A stretch of DNA of 64,000 nucleotides from Cellulosimicrobium composti (GTDB taxonomy: Bacteria; Actinomycetota; Actinomycetes; Actinomycetales; Cellulomonadaceae), in the NCBI RefSeq assembly GCF_009711085.1, contig NZ_WMKA01000002.1, forward strand, positions 50,276 to 114,275. Reading direction: 5' to 3'. Of this stretch, positions 36,401 to 44,500 are shown in pieces; the first letter of the stretch is position 1; the number at the start of each line of letters is the position of its first letter. Under the pieces are notes generated by a model. That model was not told the origin of the DNA and searched no databases. It saw only the letters and a program-made list of their open reading frames with translations. The position numbers were made by a program, and so were the translations under genes.

Positions 36401-36923
36401 GCGGGTCGTGCGCACCGAGTACTCGCGGCTCGGGCCCAAGCACCGGCTGCGCGCGTGGGTCCAGGCGCTCGCGCTCACGGCGAGCGACCCGGGCCGGCGG
36501 TGGGACGCCGTCGCGATCGGCCGGTCGCCGCGCGGGCCGGGCGTCGCGTGGTCGACGCTCACCCCGCCCGACCGCGACACCGCGGTCGCGGTCCTCGCCG
36601 ACCTCGTGGCGCTGCGTGACGAGGCGGCGCGCGAGCCGCTGCCGCTGCTGCCCGAGGTGTCGCTGCGCTACACCGAGGAGCGGCGCTCGTCCGACGCGCG
36701 CGACGCCCTGATGCGGGCGGGCTGGGCGTGGAACAAGGGCTTCGAGCGCAAGGACCCGTACGTCGTGCTCGCGTGGGGGCAGAACCCGTCCCTGGAGGAC
36801 GTCGCGGGCCGCGCCACGACGGCCGACCTGGGCCGCTACCCGGACGACCCGACCCGCCTCGGCGCGCTCGCGCGCCGGGTCTGGGAGCCCCTGCTGGAGA
36901 ACGAGCTGCGAGGTGCCCGGTGA
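33495..36923 (+). CDS. recC: exodeoxyribonuclease V subunit gamma
   Basis: A 1142-residue RecC, the Chi-recognition and DNA-splitting subunit of RecBCD. The N-terminus LHVHRSERAEAL, then VAVPTRGVERWLAQRLS, and later CRVSLADRGAGTTNP-like and LTVCSLEPMRSVPHRVVCLLGLDDGVFPR segments are family hallmarks, as is the degenerate helicase fold without Walker A. The GTG has AGGGG upstream. It overlaps recB by GTGA. With recB and recD it repairs double-strand breaks. Confidence 0.93.
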   Translation: MLHVHRSERAEALVAPLAAVLAEAPEDPFTPDVVAVPTRGVERWLAQRLSHHLGAGESSGVCANVDFRGPRRLVEQVVADLTDLDPDDDPWRPERLAWSVLEVLDAHLAEPWAAPLARYVGDPGDEVRRARRLTLARRLADLLVDYARQRPEVVLAWSSASPTGRASDAPDDLAWQPELWRRLVDRVPATDPARRVTEAVAALRADPDAVDLPSRLSVFGPTRLPEDELRVLRALAEHRDVHVWLVHPSPALWTTVEDHAARSAADEDRARRADLPTLARHPFLASTGRDAVELQLRLAGSGAREHHHEAAAAPATLLGALQRALRSDDPDAAHVLDPGDRSVQVLACHGRARQVEVLRETLVGLFSADPTLEARDVIVLCPDVETFAPLVTATFGAVPELGDDAHPGQRLRVSLADRGAGTTNPVLALLATLLRLADGRVTASEVLDLAASSPVRRRFRFSDDDVDRLRGWAVEAGVHWGENGERRTRFGIDGHVRQGTWDAALDRILLGAAMADEDARFVGPALPLDDVGSTDVDLAGRLAELVARLTEVLRGLDGVHPLAHWLDTLDRAVTLLAEAPPTEAWQIGSARRVLGDVRAAGAAHGGVALRLADVRALLDDRLSGRPTRAGFRTGALTVCSLEPMRSVPHRVVCLLGLDDGVFPRTAAPAGDDLLARHPEIGERDARSEDRQIFLDAVAAAGDHLVVVHTGADERTGAARPPAVPVAELLDALDRLATTPDGRPAREHVVVQHPLQTVDERNFTPGALGVPGAFSHDDAAYAGAVAARRERRAVGALVAAPLALAGAVGGAGGVGAGRAGSDVELDDLVRLLENAPRWFAQHTLDVGLVLDEEDVEDRLPLALTGLTGWGVGDRVLRAALAGVDPNRAMQAEWRRGQVPPRELGRSALQDVVRSVGPLRVAAVEAAREADVAAGRPVSQDVLSSAETVDVRAALPGGCTLVGSVPGVHGARVVRTEYSRLGPKHRLRAWVQALALTASDPGRRWDAVAIGRSPRGPGVAWSTLTPPDRDTAVAVLADLVALRDEAAREPLPLLPEVSLRYTEERRSSDARDALMRAGWAWNKGFERKDPYVVLAWGQNPSLEDVAGRATTADLGRYPDDPTRLGALARRVWEPLLENELRGAR

Positions 36924-39900
36924 ACGGCGCGACGTCCCGGACCACGACCGGCGGCGCCCCCGCACCGGAGCGCACTGCGGGAGGCACTGCGGGAGGCACT
37001 GCGGGGACGGGCGGCGCGCCCCGACGCTTCGACCCGTTCGGCGACCTGCCCGCCGGGACGGTCGTGCTCGAGGCGAGCGCTGGCACGGGCAAGACGCACA
37101 CGATCGCGACGCTCACGACGCGCTACGTCGCCGAGGGCGTGGCCGCGCTGCCCGAGATCATGCTCGTGACGTTCGGCCGCGCCGCGACGTCGGAGCTGCG
37201 CGACCGCGTCCGCGAGCGCCTCGTCGCGACCGAGCGCGCGCTGCGCGGGCCCGACCCCGCGGACCACCCGGACGCGCTGGTCGCGTTCCTCGCGGCGGTG
37301 GACGACGCCGAGCTCGCCCGCCGGCGCGAGCGCCTGCGCGTCGCGCTGTCCCAGCTCGACGCCGCGACGATCACGACGACGCACGGGTTCTGCCAGCAGA
37401 TGCTCACGGCGCTGGGGACGGCGGCGGACGTCGACCTGGCGACGAGCTTCCTGCCCGACGTCGCGGACCTCGTCGAGGAGGTCACGGACGACCTGTACGT
37501 GCGGCGGTTCGCCGACGAGCGCGAGCCGATCCTCTCGCCGCGCGACGTGCGCGACGTCGCCCGCGCGGCGGTGAGCGACCACGGGGCGGTCGTCGCGCCG
37601 TCGGACGCCGCACCGGGGTCGGTGGCCGCGGCGCGGTACGAGGTCGCGGTCGCGGCGCGGCGCGAGGTCGAGGCGCGCAAGCGTGCGATGCACCTGCTCG
37701 ACTACGACGACCTGCTCGTGCTCCTGCGCCGCGCGCTCACGGACCCCGAGCACGGCGAGACGGCGGCGCAGCGCGTCCGGTCCCGGTTCCGCGTGGTCAT
37801 GGTGGACGAGTTCCAGGACACCGACCCGGAGCAGTGGGAGATCCTGCGCACCGCGTTCCACGGGCACCGCACGCTCGTGCTCATCGGCGACCCGAAGCAG
37901 GCGATCTACGCGTTCCGCGGCGCCGACGTCGTGACGTACCTGCGCGCGGTCGAGGACGCGGGCGACACGGCGACGCTCAGCACGAGCTGGCGCAGCGACG
38001 GGCCGCTCCTCGCAGGCCTGCACGCGCTGCTCGGCGAGACGGCGCTCGGCGACCCGCGCATCGTCGTGCGCCCGGTCGAGGCGGCGCACCCGGAGGCGCG
38101 CTTCTCCGGCGGCGCGCCCGTGCGGCTGCGGCAGGTCACCCGGCGGGCGTACCGCCTCGGCGGCTCGTCGGCCCCGTCCGCCCCGGACGCGCGCACGCTG
38201 CTCGCGAAGGACGTGGCGGCGGACGTCGCGGGCCGGCTCGGGACGGCGGACGGCGGCGGCGACCGCGTGCGCGACGACGCGGGCGGAGGGTCGGCGCGCT
38301 GGCGGCCCCTGGAGCCGCGCGACGTCGCGGTGCTCACGCGCACGAACGCGCAGGCGGAGGCGGTGCGCACGGCGCTCGTCGCGCTCGGGGTCCCGGCGGT
38401 GGTGTCGGGGCCGTCGAGCGTGTTCGGCTCGGCCGCCGCGCAGGACTGGCTCACCCTGCTCGCGGCGCTCGAGCAGCCGGGGCTGCACCGGCGCGCGACG
38501 GCGCTCGCGCTCACGCCGTTCGTCGGGTGGGACGCGCAGCGGCTCGCGACCGCGGGCGACGCCGACCACGACGAGCTCGGCGACACGGTCCGCGCGTGGG
38601 CGCGCCTGCTCGCCGACCGGGGCGTCGCCGCGGTCGCGGAGGTCGCGGCCCGGCGCGGTGCCACGGCCCGTGTCATGGCGCGCGACGACGGCGAGCGCTA
38701 CCTCACCGACCTGCGGCACGTCACGCAGGCCCTGCACGAGGCCGCGGTCACCGAGGGCCTCGGCCCGGCCGCGCTCGCGGCGTGGCTGCGCGCGCGGATC
38801 GCCGAGGTCGGCACGGTGTTCACGGACGAGCGCACCCGGCGCCTCGAGACGGACTCCGCGGCCGTGCAGGTCGTCACCGTGCACGCGGCCAAGGGGCTCG
38901 AGTTCGGGGTCGTCTACGTCCCGTTCGGCTGGGAGCGGTTCGAGTCGGACGACCAGGAGCTGTTCGCGTTCCACGACGACCACGGGCAGCGCGTGCTGCA
39001 CCTCGGCGGCGTCGGGTCGCCCGGGTTCGTGGACGCCAAGGCGCGCTGGCGCGACGAGGAGCTCGGCGAGGACCTGCGGCTCCTCTACGTCGCCCTCACG
39101 CGCGCCCGGCACCAGGTGGTCGTCCACTGGACCCCGACCAAGCGCAGCACCAGCTCCGGCCCGCTCACGCGACTCCTGCTCGCCGACCGCATGCTCGGCG
39201 GCGAGCCGGGGCGGCACGCGCGGCCGGACGCGATGCGCGACGACGCCGTGCGCTCCGCGTTCGAGGCGGTCGCCGCGCGCTCGGGCGGGACGGTCGTCGT
39301 CGAGCAGGTGGACGCGCGGCCGAAGGGCGAGCGCTGGTCTCCCGGGTCGCGCGCGACCGCGAGCCTCGTGCGCGCGACGGCCGCGCACCTGCCGGACCGG
39401 GAGTGGCGGCGCGCGTCGTACTCGGCGCTCACGGCGGCGGCGCACCACGCGTCGGTCGGCGGGGTCGAGAGCGAGCCCGAGGACCCGGGCGTGCAGGACG
39501 AGCCGGAGGAGACGCCGGACGACGACGGCTCCGGCGTGGTCGCGGCGACCGCGGGCGCGCGCCCGGGGGCCGACGTCCCCTCCCCGTACGAGGGCCAGCC
39601 GGGCGGCACCGCGTTCGGCACCCTCGTGCACGAGATCCTCGAGTACGTCGACACGGCCGCGGACGACCTCGACGCCGAGGTGCGCGCCCGGTGCGCCCAG
39701 GCGGCGACGGTGCGCGTGCCGGGGGTCGAGCCCGCCTCGCTCGCGACGGCGCTCGGCCAGTCGCTGCGCACGCCGCTCGGGCCGGTCGCGGGCGGGCTCA
39801 CGCTCGCCGACGTCCACCCCCGCGACCGCCTCCCCGAGCTCGAGTTCGAGCTCCCCCTCGCCGGGGGCGACGAGACGGTGGGCGTCCGGCCCTCGACGCT

Positions 39901-40462
39901 GCGCGACCTCGCCGAGGTGCTGCGCGCGCACCTGCCCGCCGACGACGCGTTCGCCCGCTACCCGGACCTCCTCGCGGCGCTCGCGGACGAGTCGGACGAC
40001 GCCGCGGGGGCGGGCGGCGTCCCGCTGCGCGGCTACCTCACGGGGTCGATCGACGCGGTCCTGCGCGTTCCCGCGCCCGGTCCCGACGGCGGCCCCGACC
40101 CGAGCGGCCGGCGTCGCTACCTCGTCGTCGACTACAAGACGAACCGCGTGGGACCGCCCGGGGTGCCGCTCACGGTGGGCGACTACCACCCCGACGCGAC
40201 GCGCGACGCGATGCTCGCGTCGCACTACCCGCTCCAGCTCGTGCTGTACCTCGTCGCGCTCCACCGCTACCTGCGGTGGCGCGTGCGCGACTACGACCCG
40301 GACCGCGACCTCGCGGGCGGCGCGTACCTGTTCGTGCGCGGCATGGCGGGACCCGACACCCCGCGCGGCCCCGACTGCGCCCCGTACGGCGTCGTGGCCT
40401 GGACGCCGCCGCCCGGCCTCGTCGTCGCCCTGTCCACGCTGCTCGACGGAGGTCGCGCATGA
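36920..40462 (+). CDS. recB: exodeoxyribonuclease V subunit beta
   Basis: A 1180-residue RecB: UvrD-type 3'-5' helicase fused to a nuclease. Walker A ASAGTGKTHTI is near residue 52, the DEFQDTD box near 295, QAIYAFRGAD follows, and ALTRARHQ near 725 is helicase motif VI. The C-terminal RecB nuclease has LEFELPL, GSIDAVLRV and VVDYKTNR near 1068-1075. The N-terminus includes a threefold GGTAG-type repeat encoded by a 12-base tandem repeat. GTG and ATG overlaps couple it to recC and recD. Confidence 0.95.
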   Translation: MNGATSRTTTGGAPAPERTAGGTAGGTAGTGGAPRRFDPFGDLPAGTVVLEASAGTGKTHTIATLTTRYVAEGVAALPEIMLVTFGRAATSELRDRVRERLVATERALRGPDPADHPDALVAFLAAVDDAELARRRERLRVALSQLDAATITTTHGFCQQMLTALGTAADVDLATSFLPDVADLVEEVTDDLYVRRFADEREPILSPRDVRDVARAAVSDHGAVVAPSDAAPGSVAAARYEVAVAARREVEARKRAMHLLDYDDLLVLLRRALTDPEHGETAAQRVRSRFRVVMVDEFQDTDPEQWEILRTAFHGHRTLVLIGDPKQAIYAFRGADVVTYLRAVEDAGDTATLSTSWRSDGPLLAGLHALLGETALGDPRIVVRPVEAAHPEARFSGGAPVRLRQVTRRAYRLGGSSAPSAPDARTLLAKDVAADVAGRLGTADGGGDRVRDDAGGGSARWRPLEPRDVAVLTRTNAQAEAVRTALVALGVPAVVSGPSSVFGSAAAQDWLTLLAALEQPGLHRRATALALTPFVGWDAQRLATAGDADHDELGDTVRAWARLLADRGVAAVAEVAARRGATARVMARDDGERYLTDLRHVTQALHEAAVTEGLGPAALAAWLRARIAEVGTVFTDERTRRLETDSAAVQVVTVHAAKGLEFGVVYVPFGWERFESDDQELFAFHDDHGQRVLHLGGVGSPGFVDAKARWRDEELGEDLRLLYVALTRARHQVVVHWTPTKRSTSSGPLTRLLLADRMLGGEPGRHARPDAMRDDAVRSAFEAVAARSGGTVVVEQVDARPKGERWSPGSRATASLVRATAAHLPDREWRRASYSALTAAAHHASVGGVESEPEDPGVQDEPEETPDDDGSGVVAATAGARPGADVPSPYEGQPGGTAFGTLVHEILEYVDTAADDLDAEVRARCAQAATVRVPGVEPASLATALGQSLRTPLGPVAGGLTLADVHPRDRLPELEFELPLAGGDETVGVRPSTLRDLAEVLRAHLPADDAFARYPDLLAALADESDDAAGAGGVPLRGYLTGSIDAVLRVPAPGPDGGPDPSGRRRYLVVDYKTNRVGPPGVPLTVGDYHPDATRDAMLASHYPLQLVLYLVALHRYLRWRVRDYDPDRDLAGGAYLFVRGMAGPDTPRGPDCAPYGVVAWTPPPGLVVALSTLLDGGRA
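36973..37006 (+). repeat. 12-base tandem repeat at the recB 5' end
   Basis: CACTGCGGGAGG occurs twice exactly and a third time as CACTGCGGGG. It encodes GGTAGGTAG-like residues before the helicase domain and keeps frame. Confidence 0.8.
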
Positions 40463-42573
40463 CCACCACAGCCCCCGGCGCGACCGCTCCCGTCCCGCCC
40501 TCCGCCGCCCCCGCCGTCGTGGACCAGGGCGACCCGCGCCTCGCCGTGGGGATCCCCGCGAGGCTCGTGCCGTTCAACGCCGCGCGCGTCGTCTCGGCCG
40601 CGGACCTGCGCGTCGCGCTGCGCCTCGGCCGGCTCACGGGCGAGCACGACGACAGGGTGCTCCTCGCCGTCGCGCTCGCGGTGCGCGCGGTGCGCAGCGG
40701 GTCGGTGTGCGTGCGTCTCGACGACCTCGGGTCGCTCGAGCTGCCCGAGGACGAGGAGGCGGCGCGCGCCGACGCCGCGGACCTGCCGTGGCCGGACCTC
40801 GCCCCGTGGACGGACGCGGTCGCACGCAGCCCCCTCGTCGCGGTCGGGGTCGACGGGCCTGCGGACCGTCCCGCCCGCTGGGTGGGCGGCGCGCTGTACC
40901 TCGACCGGTACTGGCGCGACGAGCTCGCGGTGCGCCACGACGTCGACGGCCGCCTCGCCGCAGCCGACCTGCCCGTGGACGCGGACCGTCTCGACGCCGC
41001 CCTCGCGCGTCTCTTCCCCGCGGCGGACGACACCCGCCAGCGCCTCGCCGCCGCGCACGCCGCGACGCGACGGCTCACCGTCCTGACGGGCGGCCCCGGC
41101 ACCGGCAAGACGACGACCGTCGCGCGGCTCCTCGCCGTGCTGCACGACGCCGCCCCTGCTCCCCGGACCGCCGGGGACGGCGCGACCGGCAGCCCTGGCG
41201 CGTCGGGCGGCCCCGGAGGGACCGGCGCGGCAGACGGGACCGGCGCGGGAGCGGGCCCCGCCGTCGTAGGCGGCCCCGGTGCCACGGGGCTGCGCGTCGC
41301 GCTCGCCGCCCCGACGGGCAAGGCCGCCGCGCGCCTGCAGGAGGCGGTGCGCGAGGTCGTCGCCGGCTTCGCGGACCCGGCCGACCGCGAGCGCGTCGGC
41401 ACACCGGTCGCGACGACGCTGCACCGGCTGCTCGGCTACCGGCCGGGCAGCACCACGCGGTTCCGCCACGACGCGCAGCACCACCTGCCGCACGACGTCG
41501 TCGTGGTGGACGAGACGTCGATGGTCGCGCTGCCGCTCATGGCGCGCCTGCTGGAGGCGCTGCGGCCGGACGCGCGGCTCGTGCTCGTGGGCGACCCGGA
41601 CCAGCTCGCGTCGGTCGAGGCGGGCGCGGTCCTCGGGGACCTCGTGCACCGCGTGCCCGTCGTCCCGCCCGCGGCCGCACCCGCGGTCGTGGCGGCGGCC
41701 GACGTCGCGCTCGCGGACTCGCCGCCGCCGGGCGACGGGGAGATCGACGACCGCGCGGTGCTCGGCAACGGCGTCGTGCGGCTGCGCACGGTCCACCGCC
41801 AGGACCGCGACTCGGAGATCCTCCCGCTCGCCGCCGCGATCCGCTCCGGCGAGGCGGACGCGTCGCTCGCGCTCCTGCGCGCCGGTCACGGGTCCGTCGA
41901 GTTCCTCGAGACGCCGGACGACGAGCCGGGCGACGCCGTGCTCGCCGCGGTACGCGCGGACGCCGTCGCGGCGGGGACGCTGCTCGTCGAGGCGGCACGC
42001 GCCGGGGACGCGTCCGCCGCGCTCGCCGCGCTGGCTCGGCACCGTGTCATGGTCGCGCACCGGCGCGGTCCCGCGGGCCGGGGTCGTTGGGCCGCGCAGG
42101 TCGAGGCGTGGGTCGAGGAGGCGACGGGGCACCACGCGACCGAGTCCCCGTGGGTCGCGGGCCGTCCGCTGCTCGTCACGACGAACGACGCCGAGGTGGG
42201 CCTCTACAACGGCGACACGGGCGTGCTCGTCGCGGACGCGGACGGCACCGGCGTCGTCGCCGTGTTCGGCGACCCGCGCGCGCCGCTGCGCGTGCGCACC
42301 CACCGGCTGCCGCCCGTGGAGACCGTGCACGCGATGACCGTCCACCGTGCGCAGGGCAGCCAGTTCGACCGGGTGACGCTCGTCCTGCCGCCCGCGACGT
42401 CGCCGCTGCTCACGCGCGAGCTGCTCTACACCGCGGTGACGCGCGCGCAGTCGTTCGTGCGGGTCGTCGGCTCGGAGGAGGCCGTGCGCACCGCGGTCAC
42501 GAGCCCGGTCCACCGCGCGAGCGGGCTGCGGACGCCGCTGCTCGGCGGTCCGTCGTCCGCACGCTCCGCCTGA
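40459..42573 (+). CDS. recD: exodeoxyribonuclease V subunit alpha
   Basis: A 704-residue RecD, the 5'-3' helicase of RecBCD. Walker A GGPGTGKTTTVARLL is near residue 211, VVDETSMV near 348, GDPDQLASVEAGAVLGDL follows, and the C-terminal UvrD-like motif TVHRAQGSQFDRV is near 628, with LLYTAVTRA after it. A Gly/Ala-rich insert of about 45 residues (about 230-275) follows Walker A and is not usual. GGAGG precedes the ATG, which overlaps the recB stop as ATGA. Confidence 0.94.
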   Translation: MTTTAPGATAPVPPSAAPAVVDQGDPRLAVGIPARLVPFNAARVVSAADLRVALRLGRLTGEHDDRVLLAVALAVRAVRSGSVCVRLDDLGSLELPEDEEAARADAADLPWPDLAPWTDAVARSPLVAVGVDGPADRPARWVGGALYLDRYWRDELAVRHDVDGRLAAADLPVDADRLDAALARLFPAADDTRQRLAAAHAATRRLTVLTGGPGTGKTTTVARLLAVLHDAAPAPRTAGDGATGSPGASGGPGGTGAADGTGAGAGPAVVGGPGATGLRVALAAPTGKAAARLQEAVREVVAGFADPADRERVGTPVATTLHRLLGYRPGSTTRFRHDAQHHLPHDVVVVDETSMVALPLMARLLEALRPDARLVLVGDPDQLASVEAGAVLGDLVHRVPVVPPAAAPAVVAAADVALADSPPPGDGEIDDRAVLGNGVVRLRTVHRQDRDSEILPLAAAIRSGEADASLALLRAGHGSVEFLETPDDEPGDAVLAAVRADAVAAGTLLVEAARAGDASAALAALARHRVMVAHRRGPAGRGRWAAQVEAWVEEATGHHATESPWVAGRPLLVTTNDAEVGLYNGDTGVLVADADGTGVVAVFGDPRAPLRVRTHRLPPVETVHAMTVHRAQGSQFDRVTLVLPPATSPLLTRELLYTAVTRAQSFVRVVGSEEAVRTAVTSPVHRASGLRTPLLGGPSSARSA

Positions 42574-42802
42574 TCGCGTCGGCGCACCCCTTCACCCGCG
42601 TCCACGGCACGCGCGCGACCCGGGCGACGGACGCGATCACGACGCCCGTGGTCTGGTGGGGCACGCGTGCACTCCTGTCGGGAGCGATCCCGGACGCCGC
42701 GTGCGTCGTCGTCCACCGTGGACCCCCGGGGGGATCCGTCGGTCCGCGCCGTCCACGCCGCCCCGGGGGAATGAGGCGTGCCCGTCGCCGGTTGGCACCA
42801 GG

Positions 42803-43867
42803 GTGAGCACCCACACCCCTCGCCTGTCCGTCCTCGACCTCGTGCCCGTCCGCTCCGGCCAGACCAGCACCCAGGCGGTGCGGGCGTCGCTCGACCTCGT
42901 CCGCCTCGCCGACCGCCTCGGGTTCGAGCGCTACTGGTTCGCGGAGCACCACAACATGCCCGCGGTCGCGGCCTCGACGCCGCCCGTGATGATCGCCGCG
43001 GCGGCGTCCATGACGGACCGGATCCGCGTCGGCTCGGGCGGCGTGATGCTGCCCAACCACGCACCGCTCGTCGTGGCGGAGCAGTTCGCGGCGCTCGAGG
43101 CGATCGCGCCCGGGCGCATCGACCTCGGCATCGGCCGCGCCCCCGGCTCCGACCCCGTGGTCACCCAGCTCCTGCGGGTCACCGGCCCGACGGCCGACGT
43201 GGACCGCTTCCCGCAGCACGTGACGGACATCCTCGCGCTCATGAGCCCGCAGGGCGCCACCCTGCGGCTCACGAGCGGCCAGGTCTACGACGTGCACGCG
43301 ACGCCCGCGGCCGAGGGCGCCCCGACGGTGTGGCTCCTCGGGTCGAGCGACTACTCGGCGCGCCTCGCGGCCGAGCTCGGGCTCCCCTACGTGTTCGCGA
43401 ACCACTTCTCGGGCCAGGGCGTCGACGAGATCCTCGCCCTCTACCGCGAGGGGTACCGCCCGAGCGAGGCGTTCCCCGAGCCGCGCACGTTCCTCACGCT
43501 CAACGCGGTCGTCGCCGAGACGGAGGACGAGGCGCGCGCCCGCGCGCTCCCGCAGGCCCGCATGATGGCGCGCCTGCGCACGGGCCAGCCCCTCACCGCG
43601 CTCGAGACCGTGGAGGAGGCGCAGGCCGCACCGCTCGACGGCATGGCCGCGCAGATGGTCGAGGACGGCCTGCGCCGCTGGGCCGTCGGGACGCCCGACG
43701 CCGCGGCCGCGGAGGTCCGCCGGCTCGCCGAGCGGCACGGGGTCGACGAGGTCATGCTCGTGCCCGTCGCGGCGTCGCGCGCGGACGAGGCGCTCGACTC
43801 GACGCCGGGACGGGCTCGGACGCTCGAGCTCCTGGCCGAGGAGCTCGCGGGCGACCTCGCCGCCTGA
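42803..43867 (+). CDS. LLM-class flavin-dependent oxidoreductase (MsnO8-like)
   Basis: A 354-residue bacterial-luciferase-like enzyme: LSVLDLVPVRSGQTSTQAV at the N-terminus, RLGFERYWFAEHHNMPAVA near residue 36, VGSGGVMLPNHAPL and RIDLGIGRAPGSDP. These belong to the MsnO8/alkanal-monooxygenase-like subgroup using FMNH2; substrate unknown. The GTG at 42803 lacks a good ribosome-binding site. It overlaps the stop of an 11-codon ORF beginning at 42771 as GTGA, which might couple translation. The 229 bases upstream hold no other gene. Confidence 0.88.
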   Translation: MSTHTPRLSVLDLVPVRSGQTSTQAVRASLDLVRLADRLGFERYWFAEHHNMPAVAASTPPVMIAAAASMTDRIRVGSGGVMLPNHAPLVVAEQFAALEAIAPGRIDLGIGRAPGSDPVVTQLLRVTGPTADVDRFPQHVTDILALMSPQGATLRLTSGQVYDVHATPAAEGAPTVWLLGSSDYSARLAAELGLPYVFANHFSGQGVDEILALYREGYRPSEAFPEPRTFLTLNAVVAETEDEARARALPQARMMARLRTGQPLTALETVEEAQAAPLDGMAAQMVEDGLRRWAVGTPDAAAAEVRRLAERHGVDEVMLVPVAASRADEALDSTPGRARTLELLAEELAGDLAA

Positions 43868-43891
43868 CGCGAGGCCGCCGTCGGGCAGGGC

Positions 43892-43909
43892 GGTCCGACC
43901 GGCCGGACC
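43892..43909. terminator. short hairpin after the oxidoreductase gene
   Basis: GGTCCG and CGGACC are inverted around ACCGGC, 24 bases after the stop codon. The stem is short. Confidence 0.45.
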
Positions 43910-43930
43910 TGGCCCCGGCCGCCCACCCCC

Positions 43931-43990
43931 GGTCGGCAGGACCCACTCTCGGTCGGCAGGACCCACCCGTGGTGGGCAGGGCCCCCGTGG
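43931..43990. repeat. 20-base tandem repeat, three copies
   Basis: GGTCGGCAGGACCCACTCTC is followed by GGTCGGCAGGACCCACCCGT and a diverged GGTGGGCAGGGCCCCCGTGG. They lie between two plus-strand genes, with a partial fourth start (TCGGTGCGAC). Confidence 0.85.
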
Positions 43991-44017
43991 TCGGTGCGAC
44001 GGGGTAGCGTCGCGCGC

Positions 44018-44500
44018 ATGACGACGAAGTTCGACGACGCGTCCTGGCACTCCGAGGGCGAGGGCTACCCGCCCGAGGCCGGCCCGGAGGCGGGCGCGAC
44101 GCACATCGGCATGTTCCTCGCGTGGGCGGTGCTCGCCGGGCACGTCTCCGACGGGCTCGCCGAGGACGCGGCCGACGACGTCGCGGCGCTGCGCGAGCGC
44201 ACGACGACGCCGGGCGCGTTCGTGCTCGACCTGTGCGACGGCAAGCTCCTCGCCGAGGACCTCGACGAGGCGGGCGCGGCGTTCGCGAGCGCGTACTACG
44301 CGGGGGACGTGGACGAGGGCGGCCTGTACCTCGAGGACTACGTCGACGCGGTGAGCCCGGGCGACGGCGAGCCCGAGGACGTGTACCGCGTCCCCGACAC
44401 GTGGGAGACGTACGACCTCGTGGGGCCGCTCGTCGACGCGCGCTTCTCCCAGTGGGACGACGAGGGCCGCCCGTCCGTGCTGCGGCACCGCGCCGGATGA
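44018..44500 (+). CDS. uncharacterised protein (DUF7832-like)
   Basis: A 160-residue acidic protein: FDDASWHSEGEGYP, THIGMFLAWAVLAGHVS and FASAYYAGDVDEGGLYLEDY. The pattern resembles an uncharacterised family sometimes numbered DUF7832; no function is known. A TAGCGT -10 lies seven bases before the ATG, suggesting a leaderless mRNA. The stop overlaps the next gene as ATGA. Confidence 0.7.
   Translation: MTTKFDDASWHSEGEGYPPEAGPEAGATHIGMFLAWAVLAGHVSDGLAEDAADDVAALRERTTTPGAFVLDLCDGKLLAEDLDEAGAAFASAYYAGDVDEGGLYLEDYVDAVSPGDGEPEDVYRVPDTWETYDLVGPLVDARFSQWDDEGRPSVLRHRAG

Noticed and set aside
30768..36965. A 2065-codon open frame on the minus strand, and other very long opposite-strand frames (for example 1206-4625 and 36836-40264)
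   Set aside because: They lie antisense to well-recognised genes (metZ, recC, MMPL, recB), are Arg/Glu/His-rich with no domain, and arise because stop codons are rare in very G+C-rich DNA.
42574..42802. A flavin or other riboswitch before the oxidoreductase at 42803
   Set aside because: The region has G+C-rich inverted pieces but none of the conserved blocks of known riboswitches.
43931..43990. A CRISPR array
   Set aside because: Only three 20-base units with no unique spacers and no cas genes nearby.
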